Shown here one piece after another: positions 10,957-22,705 of a stretch of 64,000 nt of DNA (positions within the stretch are counted from its first letter, which is position 1; each line of letters begins with the position of its first letter). Location: assembly GCA_011503125.2 (NCBI GenBank), contig WWBZ02000022.1, forward strand, positions 248,001-312,000, in the 5' to 3' direction. This stretch comes from Botryosphaeria dothidea. Taxonomy: Eukaryota > Ascomycota > Dothideomycetes > Botryosphaeriales > Botryosphaeriaceae. The notes under the pieces were generated by a model, which saw only the letters and a list, made by a program, of their open reading frames with translations, was not told the DNA's origin and made no database searches. The translations under genes and the position numbers were made by a program.

Positions 10957-11789
10957 AGGAGATCATGCAGGCTGAAAAAAAAGGTGTATGATATACAGGC
11001 GCGGGGACAGACCAGGTTACAGCGCGGCGTTTGGGAGGATTTGTGTGCATGGATGGCGTTATGGGATCACCACTCGATGTTGCGATGGTTTTGAGCCTTG
11101 GTGCCATGAATGCTTGCCATGAAATTTCTTGTCGGCGAAAGCTGCAGGTATTCTCTAGGTATCTCGTGGCGGCTATCAATGATGGCCATGTAAAAATCCG
11201 TAAGCGGTTATATCTTAGAGGCTGTAATATGACTTTCTCAAAGTGGGAAATGCTGTAGAGATCCGTCCAAGGTTTGCGATATACATTAATGTACATATGT
11301 CATCGTTTACAGTAGGCCTAGATACGGCTATAGCAGTCAGCCAGAGTGTTCAACTCTTTCGTGAGATCCCGAGCTCCTCTCTTGTCTATTGTCTCTTGAC
11401 TCTCTGGACTAGTTCGACCATTTACTTTCTCGTCTAAAAATGGTAGTAGAGATTATTGTATACACCGAAAACGAACCTAGGCTTCTCGAAGATGGCAGTC
11501 AAATGTTCTTATAATAATAAGTCCAAGTAACGATACAAGATCAGAGCAGACTTTTGAACGTACTCCTGTCACCACAAAAGACAAAAATTACCTGCTACTT
11601 ATAGCAAAGACAGGGTCAGCTCAGCGGGAGATCAAAACAGCCACCCGGATTTGAAGGAATTCTCAGCGTGCAAATGGATCGATATCTCTGAATGTTCAAT
11701 TTCCGGTCAGAACTTGCCAGCTTTTCAAAAATTTCAATGCTCTGGATTTCTATCTTATCATGCGGCAAGAGTACAGGGCAGTATGCATT
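10957..11789. other. Convergent spacer PAM18/NmrA-like gene
   Basis: About 0.8 kb between convergent stops. The middle (11260-11600) is relatively AT-rich with TTCTTATAATAATAAG-type sequence. It contains only short random reading frames and no RNA gene that I can recognise. Confidence 0.5.
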
Positions 11790-12893
11790 CTAACTGCAAC
11801 CACACTCCGCCTTCCCGTGATGCTCAAACTCGTGAAGTGCTTTGCCTACGATCTCCTCTACCTTCTCCTCCCCAATCCCCAATACATCGTTCGCCTTCGT
11901 CGTATTGAATGATTCTACTGCACCGAGAGCAGTGTCATACAACACACTCCTCTCCATTAGGAATATTCCGGCGTCTGGAAAGCCTCTCTTCAAGCACCTC
12001 TCGGCCTCTTTCACGCAGTCATCTACGTCAACACGCCCGACACCCCACTCCTTGCCCGTAATCTTCTGCAAGCACTCGACGACCTTATCAGCAGTAGTGA
12101 CGCAACCAGCAGCATAAAGATATTGATTCCGAACGCTTTCCCAGCGCTCCACAGCCCTGGCAACTGAACGCCCAACCCATTCCAAAGAAGAAACCGCAAA
12201 CTCCTCCTTCCCAGTCCCATGCACCGTGGCGCTCTGCCATTTGATGTCAAAGCCCAAATTCCCATTAACAAGTTTCTTATCAAGGATCGTCCCCGTCGCG
12301 AGCGCCACCCACGAAAAAGGGTTGTGGTAGCCGCTCGACGCCTCCACCTCGACGTGCTCCTCCCCGCCGTTCCGCTGCACCTCCGCGCCCTCGCTCTCCA
12401 TCGCCCGCAGGTACTTGATCAGGCGCGCCCGCTCCGCATGCGGCGGCAGGCGCCCCTGGACGCCTTCGTTCCGCGAGTCCTGGCCGAACTCGTGCGGCAC
12501 GAAGCGCGTCACGCCGGCCGCGACGGCGGCGTTGACTATGCGCGTCTGCAGGCCGTAGTCGCCGCCGTGGTCGGTGCTGATGACGAGGTCCTGGCCACCG
12601 AGCGCCTCACGCAGCGATTGCGCGGAGAAGTCGGTGGTCAGGTGGCGCGGCGCGGGGGCGGAGGCGGAGGCGGAGGAGGGCGTTTGGGTGGGGCCAGTCA
12701 AGAGGGTGAGCTCGCGCGGGGGGTCGAGGTGGCGGAGCTGGTGGAGGATGGAGTGGGCGATGTCTGTGTCCTGTTTCGAGGATTGTTAGCATTTCTGTGG
12801 TGTGAGCTCTGGTGATGAGGAATTTAAGCTTACTCCGATGACGAGAATGTTGCGGATGGCGAGCCCAGAGTGGGCGCGGTCAGGGTGAACCAT
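11790..12893 (-). CDS. NmrA-like / isoflavone reductase-type NAD(P)-binding protein
   Basis: Two exons on the minus strand (12834-12893 and 11790-12770, 63-nt intron) give 346 residues. The protein opens with a Rossmann beta-strand (IRNILVIG), later has FVPHEFGQD and a GYHNPFSWVALATGTILD segment, all typical of the NmrA / isoflavone reductase-like SDR group. Members are NAD(P)H-dependent reductases or redox-sensing regulators in the cytosol; the substrate cannot be read from sequence. Odd: after the first glycine (G20) the usual GxxGxxG turn reads GDTDIAH, so two glycines are missing. I chose ATG 12893 because it is in frame across the intron and a TATA box lies about 90 bp upstream; an ATG at 12958 starts a different, dead frame. 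Confidence 0.85.
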
Positions 12894-12977
12894 TGCGAGA
12901 GGCCGGCTTCGCGGAGCTCCTTGTCGCGGCGGCGCTGGATCTGAAGGTAGGCGTACATGGTGATGGTGGAATTTATG

Positions 12978-12985
12978 TATTTATA
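12978..12985 (-). promoter_or_regulatory. TATA box of the NmrA-like gene
   Basis: TATAAATA on the minus strand. A start site about 30 bp downstream would fall near 12950, below the out-of-frame ATG at 12958 and upstream of the ATG at 12893; this supports the chosen start. Confidence 0.6.
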
Positions 12986-15466
12986 GGCGACGGATGAAAG
13001 GAAGCTGTAAGAGGGGTCGTTCTGATGCTATTTCGAATGCGACTGTGGCTGTCTGCTGGCACCGTTGTGGACCAGCGCTGGGGCTTTTTATATGGGCCAT
13101 GGCGAAATCGGGGAGTAAGGTTGATGAGGCTCAAGACGGAGATATTTTTTGCTCGCGTTTCGGAGGCTGGGTGGTCAGGACACGGTCACGTTAGCTTTCA
13201 GGGCGAGCTGGAGCTCGGATTCCCGTGTCTGTCACGCCGTCGCGAAAAAGATCCGGAGGGCACTCCCCATCTTTCATTCTACCCTACACGCTCCGTGCCA
13301 CCCTTTTGGCTCTCCGCCAGCCTTTCGGCGTCGCGCTGCGCAACGCACTTGATGCAGTGCTGCCATCAGCAACGTCCCAGCCTCGCCAGCGGCCCGACAC
13401 AACCTGGATGCCTGCAGGACGCGATGGCGAGACATGAGGAGGAAGGCGGTGTCCGCCTGATGCGTGGCATCCTCATCATCCAGCATTGCGACTTCGCGAT
13501 GCAAGGACGAGATTACGTCTGCATGCTCATGCCCACAACATTAAGAATCCGGTTTCAATTCTTTCAGCTGGCTCTAGTCAGGCCACGGGGAGTCTCCGAC
13601 GCGTTTCGAGAGTCCAGCTCACGGACTTTGTTCCTCCAGCAACTGGCCGCAGAGTGGCAACGCTCTCGGACAACCCGGCGAAAACTCTGTGTAAGGCTTA
13701 CGAAGGTATATCTTCGGCCGCCGCTGTCGGACGTAAGTCTCTAATTTTACACTTCTCGAACACTTCCCTGATGCTCCGTGTCTTCTTCTTGCTCCGGAGA
13801 GAGTCGGCATCTCGAACTCCTGAACCATCGCCACGTTTCTTCTTCTCTTTTCTCTTTTCTCTTTTAGCATATGAAGATGGTACCCATATGGCTTCAACCA
13901 CGTCTCGGCCGGTCCGTCTCGAGGGTTTCCTCCTTAGCCAATGCTCCCCTCATCTTTGTTTGCTTCGTTAGCAAACTGTCAGTACAGCAGCTTGGTCTTT
14001 TGGGGTGAGGGGTTGAAGCGTCACTATAACTTCGAAGGTGTATACTTTGACACAAACCTCTTCCTGACTAAAGCTGCTACATCGCGATGCCTCCGTCTTG
14101 GGAATGACACGGTACTATGTCATTGTGCCGTCACAATCACCTCGTATACCACTATCAGGGCCGAGTCGTAGAGCGTCGTGTTGAACCACCTAGGCCAGCT
14201 TAGCTCGCTTACGCTGGACTGTAGCAACGTCAATGCGACAACAAGCCCACATGGCCTTGAAGGTTTTCGGAATACTTGCCAGTATCAGTCAGGAAGGAGC
14301 TCATGAGCATGCTTGAAGCCATCCAGAAGGGATTCGACATCGCACAGCCTGCCAGTTGAGGCAACCGGAGACTTCAGGCAAAGCCTCTTTGCCAACGAGT
14401 GAGACCTAGACTCCAGATGCTTATCCCACCTTAGCCAACACACAAAGTTCGGTGACCGGGTCATGTTGCCGGCACGGGACGATTCGAGAACACATGGGTG
14501 GCTGCTCGACCAGCCTTGTCCCACGCGCGGATGCTCAAGGTGGAAGGTTGGAAAAGTGAAGCGATGACAACGAAGGATGGTGCGATACGCTTATTCATTT
14601 ACACGAGGAGTCCAAGGCCGGCCGGCACGCCAAGAGTAGGATGTGCCCAGGATTCCGCATGGAGTTGGATCATGCACCGCGCAGCCGAGTTCAAGAACCG
14701 CGTGCTTGGTTTTTCTCTTGCCTTGACCTGCTTGTCTCCGGTTGATTTGTTCCAAACGCATCGAGTGTGGGATCTGCGGAATGTTTCGCAGCGCCTGTTT
14801 TCCTGGGTGTTTAGTCTCTTGGACTCCGCCAGAGCGACGCCTCCCGCCTGCACGAGGCCCACGAGGGGGTGGACGAAGGCGCTTTTTCGGCTGCAGGGTG
14901 GGGTGGCTCGTGACATGCCTGCCCAAACAGGCGGAGGCCTGCGTGCCAACCTGCCGAAAAGCTGCAAGCCAGACGCATGCTCCCGAATGGCGACAGGCAC
15001 GCAAACCTTATCTGGGGGAGCGACCACACCGCTATCGCCATGGGACCAAGCATTAGCGGGTTAAACCTTCATTCAGTTAAATAGAGCACTCAGCACTAAA
15101 CGTCTTGCCCGCCAACGGGAGGCGTTTGCCATGGCGCCGCCACCGAAGCCAAGACGCGCCAAGCTCCAAGACTCTCTCCGCCTTCCTCTTTCCGCGCATG
15201 TCCATCTGCCTCCCCTCTCGCCCAGCACCGCCCATGTGCAACAACACCTGTGTGTCCATTGCTCGCCCGCTCGTAGCCGCACGCGATACGACCCTGCCGG
15301 CCAATCGACGCCCAACGGACGCCTATCTCGCCGGCGGACTCAACGCAAGGATCATGGACCGGAGACAGGAGCCGCCTTAGGTCGAATGAGGCAGGCCGTG
15401 GCCGTATGCTGGGGAAGAGTCCGAGAGATGCGGGACCTGGGGAGCTGCAATGTGGGCGTGCCGCCA
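12986..15466. other. Long divergent spacer without a recognisable gene
   Basis: About 2.5 kb between the divergent NmrA-like and LVIVD genes. It contains many short frames on both strands but none with family-like sequence. A strong pyrimidine tract ending in TTTTAG (about 13836-13867) resembles a splice acceptor but joins no convincing exon. I see no repeats or RNA genes. Confidence 0.5.
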
Positions 15467-15473
15467 TATATAA
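15467..15473 (+). promoter_or_regulatory. TATA box of the secreted LVIVD protein gene
   Basis: TATATAA, 79 bp upstream of the ATG at 15546; the implied 5' UTR is about 50 nt. A consensus TATA suggests regulated, strong expression. Confidence 0.65.
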
Positions 15474-15545
15474 GTTGCGCCGTGAATACTTTCTCAAACT
15501 TGCTCACTACCGCTCTGCTTTTCCCCAAGTGTGCCATCCCGCATC

Positions 15546-17090
15546 ATGCAGCTTCTGAGCACTCTCGCCTTGGCCGCCCTGGCCGGCGTTGCCCACTCCA
15601 AGGAGTTGGCGAAGGATGAGGTCAAGGCCGCCGAGCTGTATGACTCGGGCATCATTCATGAGCGTATCATGAGCAACAAGCACGTATGCTTCCCCCCACC
15701 TCACTGAACCGCAGACTTTGGGCTGATGAACTTCACAGACTTGGTGGGACCAGCAAAGAGAGGCCGGCGCGTTCGTGTCCTCCCAGTACCCGGAACTCTC
15801 GAACGTTCCCTGCGTCGATGGCCTTGCTGTTGCCATTGAGGGTGATGCCAACAACACCTTCCGCTGCAACAGCCTCGACCTCGTTCACTTCCTGAGCCAT
15901 GACGACCTCGGCAGCAACGGTGGTGAGGGCTCCTCCTCGTGGGGCTGGACTTCTGACGACGGTCGTGAGTTCATTGCCATTGGCCAGAGTGACGGTGCTG
16001 CCTTCGCCGAGATCTCTTCCGAGGGCAAGCTCATCTACCTCGGCCGTCTTCCCCAGTACTCGACCCCGGTCATCTGGCGCGAAATCCGCGCTTACAAGAA
16101 CTACGTTGTCATTGGTTCTGAGGCCGAGGGCCACAACATCCAGATCTTCGACATGACCAAGGTTAGTCGATCTCTTGGCGTCTGCAAATCATCCGCACAT
16201 CGGCAGTCTTAACTAATTCTTTCTAGCTCTTGGATGTTGATCCCGCCAGCCCGGTCACCTTCTCCAACGATGAGGATCTGACTGGTCTCTTCACTGGCCT
16301 GCCCATTGGCCGCACCCACAACGTTGTCATCAACGAGGAAACCAACTGGGCGTACGCTGTCGGCGCTGCCCCCAGGACCAATACCACCTGTGCTGCTGGC
16401 CTGATCTTCATTGATCTGACCGACCCCTCCAACCCCACTAGCCCTGGCTGCGACCCTCAGGATGGCTACGTCCACGATGCTCAGTGTGTCATCTACCACG
16501 GTCCCGACACTCAGTACGAGGGCCGCGAGATCTGCTACGGCTACAACGAGGACACCCTCACCATCTACGACGTCACTGACAAGCCCAACTCCACCGTCAT
16601 CTCCCGTACCTCCTACCAGGGTGCCTCCTACACCCACCAGGGCTGGCTGCTCGACAAGGAGTGGCAGGAGTTCTTGATCCTCGACGACGAGTACGACGAG
16701 TATGACCGTGTCGCGCCCGCTGACGATGGCTTCTTCGTCACTTACATCTGGAACATCTCTTCGCTCGCCGCCCCCAAGCAGACTGGTCTCTACAAGTCGA
16801 ACCATTACGGCATTGACCACAACCAGTACATCATCAACGGCAAGGCTTACCAGTCCAACTACGGCTCCGGCTTCCACATCATCGACGTCTCCTCCATCCC
16901 TGAGGACCCCACCGGTGCCGGTGTCAAGGAGGTTGCTTTCTTCGACATCTACCCCGAGGATGATGCTCTTCCTGAGGGTGGTATCCTTGAGTTCGTCGGC
17001 AGCTGGAGCAGCTACGCGTACTTCAAGAGCGGTTACTACTTCGTCAACACCATCGAGCGTGGTGCGTTCGTCCTGAAGGACTCTGCATGA
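15546..17090 (+). CDS. Secreted choice-of-anchor-B / LVIVD-repeat protein
   Basis: Three exons (15546-15683, 15739-16161, 16227-17090) join in frame to 474 residues. Residues 1-18 form a classical signal peptide (MQLLSTLALAALAGVAHS), so the mature protein is exported. The body is a beta-propeller-like chain of repeats such as YKNYVVIGSEAEGHNIQIFDM, RTHNVVINEETNWAYAVG and LTIYDVTDKPNSTVISRTSY, which match the LVIVD-repeat / choice-of-anchor-B group known from bacteria and fungi. No catalytic function is established for that group; a surface or extracellular binding role is inference. Several N-x-S/T sites could be N-glycosylated. Codon use is strongly biased to C-ending codons (AAC, TAC, GTC), suggesting high expression; this bias also creates a long antisense open frame with no biological support. 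Confidence 0.88.
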
Positions 17091-19325
17091 GTCGACGTAG
17101 TTCAGGATGGTGTTTGGGAAAGGATTTGAAGTCAAAATAAAAGATTGATGAGTTTCTATGCAGAGATCTTGCCGGAATACCCATGCCGGCCAATGATAAT
17201 TTTGCCATGCAAGACTTGTTTTCCCTGTGTTCGTGAAAGTGAACTCGGAGCGGTATCCACTGAATGGTATGCCGTTTAAGTCCTCAAATTTGAAGACCTC
17301 AACTTTGTTGATCCCAAAGGCAGAGTCATATGAAGCTAGTTCCAAGAAAATTGCTACTTCGTGACCATGTCTTACCGCGCCTAGACAAGTGAGGCAAGTG
17401 TCTGTAGTGAAATTTACCCAATGTTCCCGTCCAGACGATGTTTCAACTTGGCACAAGTGATTGCGCCTGTTGTTGCGCTATTATGGAGACCCGCTTGTAG
17501 CTTCCAATCAAGTGGAAGAAGTTCAGCCACCCTAATAGCAAAGCTACCTCACCTCAACTCCTTTCCATCCACACGTGTTATAGACGCCACCACCACGCTG
17601 CCACTCATAGAGCACCCGAGATCCTACGAAAAAGAAAGAAAGATGCAGGGAAACAAACCGCCCGCCGAAGAGAAACATCCGCTCCTTCCAATAAAATCCC
17701 CACAACGACGATCCCCGGCCAGAGATCGAAAAACAAGAACCAACACCGGACCCAACAGAGGGGAGAGAAAACGATCACAATGCAACAAAAGCCCGCCGGC
17801 CCGAATGGATGCCGGCACGTTGAGCCCGTTCCAAAGGGGCGAAGAGCTGCAACGCCGACTTGCCCGATCGGGCAACGAGCGGGCGCCAAGACTTGTCGGA
17901 AGGATCGCGCCAAGAGCGGCGGCGCCGCCTGTCTCTCATCCTTCCCCTCTGTGCATTTGGTGGGAAAAAGGGTCGTATCTGTGGGTCTCGCGCATGGTGA
18001 TCGGTGTTGCTGCTAACGATGGCGGTGGCGGTGAGGGGGATAACGGAACGGCGGGCGGAAGGGTAACATGGCTTCTATGGGAGCGGGAGGAAGGGAGGGA
18101 AAGAGGGGTTGGGGATTCTGGGCGACTGCAAGCACCGAGGCCCAGGGTCTTTTGGCGTCGTTGGAGTCGCAACATGTTTCCTTCCAGGCGCTCCGTTTGT
18201 TCTATCTATTGTTCGGTTGGAGGCCGGAGAGTTTTTGATTACTTCGGAGAGATCAATTTAAAGTTAGGGTTGTTTGCTTGCCGAGATACACGAAGCCGAA
18301 CGGATTGTGCCGATGCGAGATAGATTAAAATGGCTGATGAGTGTGTGTGCATGCTCGTCTATCTGAAATATCCAGATCTTGGTAATTTGCAATTCTTTCT
18401 CTCTTCTTCATTCCGAGGTAACAGAACAACGCATTGGAACGACAAGAGGGGAGGAACAGCCTCACCGATAGGTTCTCGCCGCGCCGCGCCCAAGATCCCG
18501 AAGCTTCGAAGATCGGCATGCCGATGGCGGACTCGTTGCCCGCCGCGGCACTGCAAATTGTCTATCAGTTGCGGCAGGCTACTTAGCTCCGTCACGTCAC
18601 TTCCAATGCTATCGCGAGTGGCCTTATCACCTCCACAGCTAGCATGGCGGAAGAGCATCTGCTCTCCCTGTTTGAGCACTAGTACTGCTGCTTTGGAGAG
18701 CTGAACGTGACCGCTGTACCCCATCTTCACAGTCAAAGTCGGGTTGCATATCCGAGGCTCCACAGAATGCAGACTACTGCAGGACACCCCGCCTGCTTTC
18801 CGCAGAGTATGCTTACCCCTCCTCTTCCCATCTCCGGCTACTCTAGACAGGTCTCCAGGCTTATTGTGAGCGATTCTGACGTTCTGCTCCGGGAGGTGCT
18901 TTGTTCCGTTGTGGCGGCTGAGGCTGCACGGCAGCTAGTCACTGCGGATTGGTATATTGCTGGCAAAGGCGGTGGCGCCCCGCTCCGCTACATATACGCT
19001 AAGGATTCTGCATATTGCCCGAAGAGGTTAAGGGACAAAGAGAGCTGCAGGTGTGTGGAGAACCACGCACTCCAAATTGGTTTGTTGATCATCGGGCGCC
19101 GTCCAGAAAAATCATGAAGCTATTTCCTAGACGGGACTACGATTGTGGAGAGCGAGCTGAGGGCAGGAGGGGCTGAGCAGTACTTAAGAGAAGGCGGACT
19201 CTGCTCCTCATGGCTGCAGATTGGTTGAAGATCAGCTTATTTTGTCTCCTCGCTGTTCAAAGTCTGTCCTCCGTTAGTGTTGAGGGTCTCCCCATCTTGT
19301 TGAGGCCTTGACATCATCATTCACC
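17091..19325. other. Spacer upstream of the subtilase gene
   Basis: About 2.2 kb. It starts with the 3' UTR of the LVIVD gene and ends with the promoter of the secreted protease. A long open frame at 17421-18323 has low-complexity, basic content and no conserved motif, so I do not call it. I see no RNA gene or repeat family. Confidence 0.5.
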
Positions 19326-20775
19326 ATGCGTTTCATCCCCTTCCTATCCCTGCTGTCTTTCGCAGCAGCAGCCCCGGTGCTCGCACCCAGGGAGAAGTCT
19401 GAAATCATTCCGGGAAAATATATTGTCGTCCTGAAGCCTGAGTCCGAGCAGCCTGCATTCTCACATATACTCGACCTATTCGGCGATGGCTTGGATTACA
19501 AATACGAGATCGGTACATTCAAGGGTCTCTCTGGAAGTCTCACCGAGACCTTGTTGACGTCAGTCAAGAACCTTGCTTCCGTAAGTGCTTCGCCCTATCT
19601 CTAGAGTCGTTGGAGTGGTAGAAATGTGGGCTGGTGGAAAAAGATGCCACGATGCAATGCTGAAGTTGGTTGAGATGGACTCTCCTGAATTCAGGCGAAT
19701 GGCCAGACAAGTTCGATTCATGTCGAATGAGATGAAGGGGCTCATTTGGACCCAAGGCTGGCGCCCATTGGATTGCGAGAGCTAACGGGTGATTCTCAGG
19801 TCGCCTACATTGAGCAAGACGCAATTGTCCGCACCGCGACTTTCACCACTCAATCAAACGCTTCCTGGGGCCTGGGAAGAATCTCTCGCCGCGAGAAAGG
19901 CTCCACCGAATACGCCTTCGATGACTCCGCCGGTGAAGGCACCTGCTCGTACATCATCGACACAGGCATTTACACGGAGCACCCAGACTTCGAAGGCCGG
20001 GCGACCTTCCTCGAAAACTTTTCCGGCGACGGGTTGGAGAGGGACGGCAATGGACACGGCACGCACGTGGCCGGTACGGTCGGCAGCAAAAGCTATGGAG
20101 TCGCCAAGAAGACCTCTCTGTTCGCAGTCAAGGTGCTCAACTCGGAAGGTTCGGGCGGTAACTCTGGCGTCATTGCCGGCATCGCCTTCGCTGCGAAGGA
20201 TGCGAAGAAGCGCGAGGCGAAGGGCGAGTGCAAGAAGGGTTCTGTCGGGAACCTGAGCCTCGGAGGTATCATCAGCACAGCGCAGATGCAGGCTGTCAAG
20301 GCGGCCGTCGAAGATGGACTATTCCTGGCAGTCGCGGCGGGCAATAGCGCGCTCCCGACCATTCTTTTCAGCCCGGCGAATGAGCCATCGGTGTGCACTG
20401 TCGGTGCGACGGACAGAAACGACAAATTGGCGTCTTTCAGCAATTACGGTAGTCTAGTGGACGTCCTGGCTCCGGGAGTGGAGATTGAGTCGACCTGGAA
20501 TGACGGCAACACGGTAAGCTCAATGTTCCGCAATTGACTGGTGAAGTTTCTGGGGAACTGACATGAGGCAGAACACGATCTCCGGAACCTCGATGGCTTC
20601 CCCTCATATCGCCGGTCTTGGAGCATATCTCTTGGGTCTTGAGCAGCGCCGCAGCCCGGCAGAATTGTGCACGAGAATCCAGGGCCTGAGCTCCAAGAAG
20701 AAGATCTCATCGGCATTGGGAGCGCCTCTGTTTCTGACTAACAATTATCTTGCGTTCAACGGCGTCACTCCTTAG
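19326..20775 (+). CDS. Secreted subtilisin-like serine protease (S8A, proteinase K type)
   Basis: Three exons (19326-19580, 19800-20513, 20572-20775) join in frame to 390 residues. There is a signal peptide (MRFIPFLSLLSFAAAAPVLA), then an inhibitor I9 propeptide (GKYIVVLKPES ... VAYIEQDAIV) and a catalytic domain. The triad is complete: Asp139 (YIIDTGI), His171 (NGHGTHVAGT) and Ser330 (GTSMASPH), with oxyanion Asn267 (AAGNS). The mature enzyme would start near residue 97-106 after propeptide cleavage. The family degrades extracellular protein for nutrition and in plant or insect hosts. Intron 1 (219 nt) separates propeptide from catalytic domain apart from the last propeptide strand; intron 2 falls just before the active-site Ser. 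ATG 19326 is chosen because the signal peptide begins there. Confidence 0.94.
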
Positions 20776-22705
20776 TGAAAGACTGCAGTCGACTCTTATT
20801 TCTCAATTGGCTTCCAGACCGGGCATGTCTGGACGAAAGAAGACGAGGTTGAGTGTTCATGGCATCACTTGTTGGATAGATGTCAAGGATAGTTGTCTAT
20901 TTACCCTCGGCATTGGAGCTGTCGCTTTCTTTGCCGAAGAATCTTGCGACGAAAAAGCAATATGCGGCAGCGTCGGTTGGAAGAACATGTTTCTGGAATA
21001 CTCAATGGAAGACAATTGTGGGTGTCGGGGGAATGTGCAGCTGGGTATTGTGGTTCTGCGGTAGCCCCTAATTCCGGAAGAGACTCCTTTCGAGGAGATG
21101 AGGACCGGCGGGCTCGCTGGATTATTCGTAATGTGTTTAAATGTAAGCGGATCGGATTGGCAGCGCGCCATGGGCAATGACAGCAGTGATGACGATGCGG
21201 AGCGCGCCAAGAGCGAGTGCATAAAGGAAGAGCGAGGAAAAGGAAAGCGCGCAGGGTTGAGGATGGAGCATGTTCTTAGCGAGTAGAGTAAGGCAGAAAT
21301 CTGAAACACATATTTCCAGAATCCGGGAGGGAGGTTAGGCCTACCTATTCGCTGGATGCATCTCGCATGCTGAAACGAGCAGGCTGCTTATCTGCACGCC
21401 TGAGAGCGAAGAATGACAATGTCTTGCGAGGCTTCTCAGCTGACGGCAGGCGGGCGCAGAGCGAGGCGAAGCAAAAACAGCACCGACGCGAGCGGGGTGC
21501 CAGGGTCTGACGCTTGCTCGGGCTGGTTCAGCGCTGGCGTTTCGTGTTTCCGAAGTCTAAAGGGCAAGTCTAACTCCTATTCACGCCCTCATCCGGTCGA
21601 AGCGTAGATCACCGGCCGAAAGAAGGTGTCGCGCGTGTTCTCTGTGTTTGATCGACGGCGTGCACGCCTGCCTGCGCAGCGAATGGGAAGGCCCGCTCCC
21701 TGGGCTCCCAGGTGTCAGTTGGACGACGTCATCGGCCGCGGACCGAAGACGGCGTGTCGGGACGGAAGGGCTGACAGCACGCCCTCACTGGCCAGGCGCG
21801 ACACGCTGGCGCGACGGGGGCGGCAGGGCGGGGTGGCGGTTGGCGGGCAGCCGTTTGGCCGGGTTCGTTCGTTGGCCGTCTTGCGCGTCGCCGGAGCCCC
21901 TTCGCTGCCTTTTGGCCAGCGAAGTGGGCGACATGGAAGAGGTGGAAGCGGCGGAAGCGCAAGCAGCAGGGAACGAGCTGTGATGATGAGGCCATTTCGG
22001 CGGTTGCGGGGCACTCAGCACCGGGCAGGCGGTGCGCGCTAGATCCGCTCGCAGCAGCGCCGCCTGCTCTCCCACCGCGCACCGCTCTGCCCTCACGCTC
22101 GCCTGCCCGCCTGTCCGCCCTTTTCTCGCCCGCCCCGCCTGCTTACCGTGTCTCCCGCTGACTCGGCCGCCACCGCGCGCCGGCATGAATGCGCGATGGC
22201 CGTGTGCGCGCGTTGCTGGGTGCGAGAGGGTGGTGTGTCGTGCGTGAGGTTGGGCGGTACCATCAGCGCGCCGCATCCCTGCTCGCTCTGAAGTGATGTG
22301 CGCGCACCACCCAGCTCGCCGTCCTCCTACCGAGTCGCGGTGCCACTTAGTTACCGCCGTACGAGCTCATCATTCGCAAGAGGCTAAGGAGACGAGTCCT
22401 GCTGCCGATCAATGCCCCAACGCTGTAGACGTCGCTCTGCCATAAGAGTCCCTCCCCCATGCTCCTCCCGCGGCCGTCTCTCGCCCATAGCTGCTCTCCA
22501 ACCACGCTTCGAGTGCCCTGCTGATCGGGCGAAACCAGTCCTGGTGCGTCAGAGGGTGTTTTGGAGCCAACTAACAACCCGACCGCTTGCCTACCCGCCG
22601 CCTCTCCTTCGACACAGATCTCCTAGTTTCAGTTTCCATGGGTTTTGCCTATTGACGCCTTCCTTCGCTGCGTTGTTTTTTTTTTCCGGACCACAAATAC
22701 TTGAT
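20776..22705. other. Spacer and promoter upstream of the GT31-like gene
   Basis: About 1.9 kb. The 21.6-22.3 kb part is strongly GC-rich, which produces overlapping open frames on both strands without protein-like content. A T-run at 22677-22687 lies just upstream of the next start codon. No gene is recognised. Confidence 0.5.

Noticed and set aside
12831..12958. ATG at 12958 as start of the NmrA-like protein
   Set aside because: Its frame ends at a stop near the exon 1 donor and does not join exon 2; the TATA box position also places it at or before the transcript start.
13836..13867. Pyrimidine tract ending in TTTTAG as a splice acceptor of a hidden gene
   Set aside because: No donor and no flanking exon with protein-like sequence could be paired with it.
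16209..17456. 415-codon open frame antisense to the LVIVD protein gene
   Set aside because: It mirrors the strongly biased C-ending codons of the sense gene; the translation is Val/Gly/Asp-rich without domain, and the sense gene explains the sequence fully.
17421..18323. 300-codon open frame downstream of the LVIVD gene
   Set aside because: Basic low-complexity translation with no hydrophobic core or motif; no supporting splice structure.
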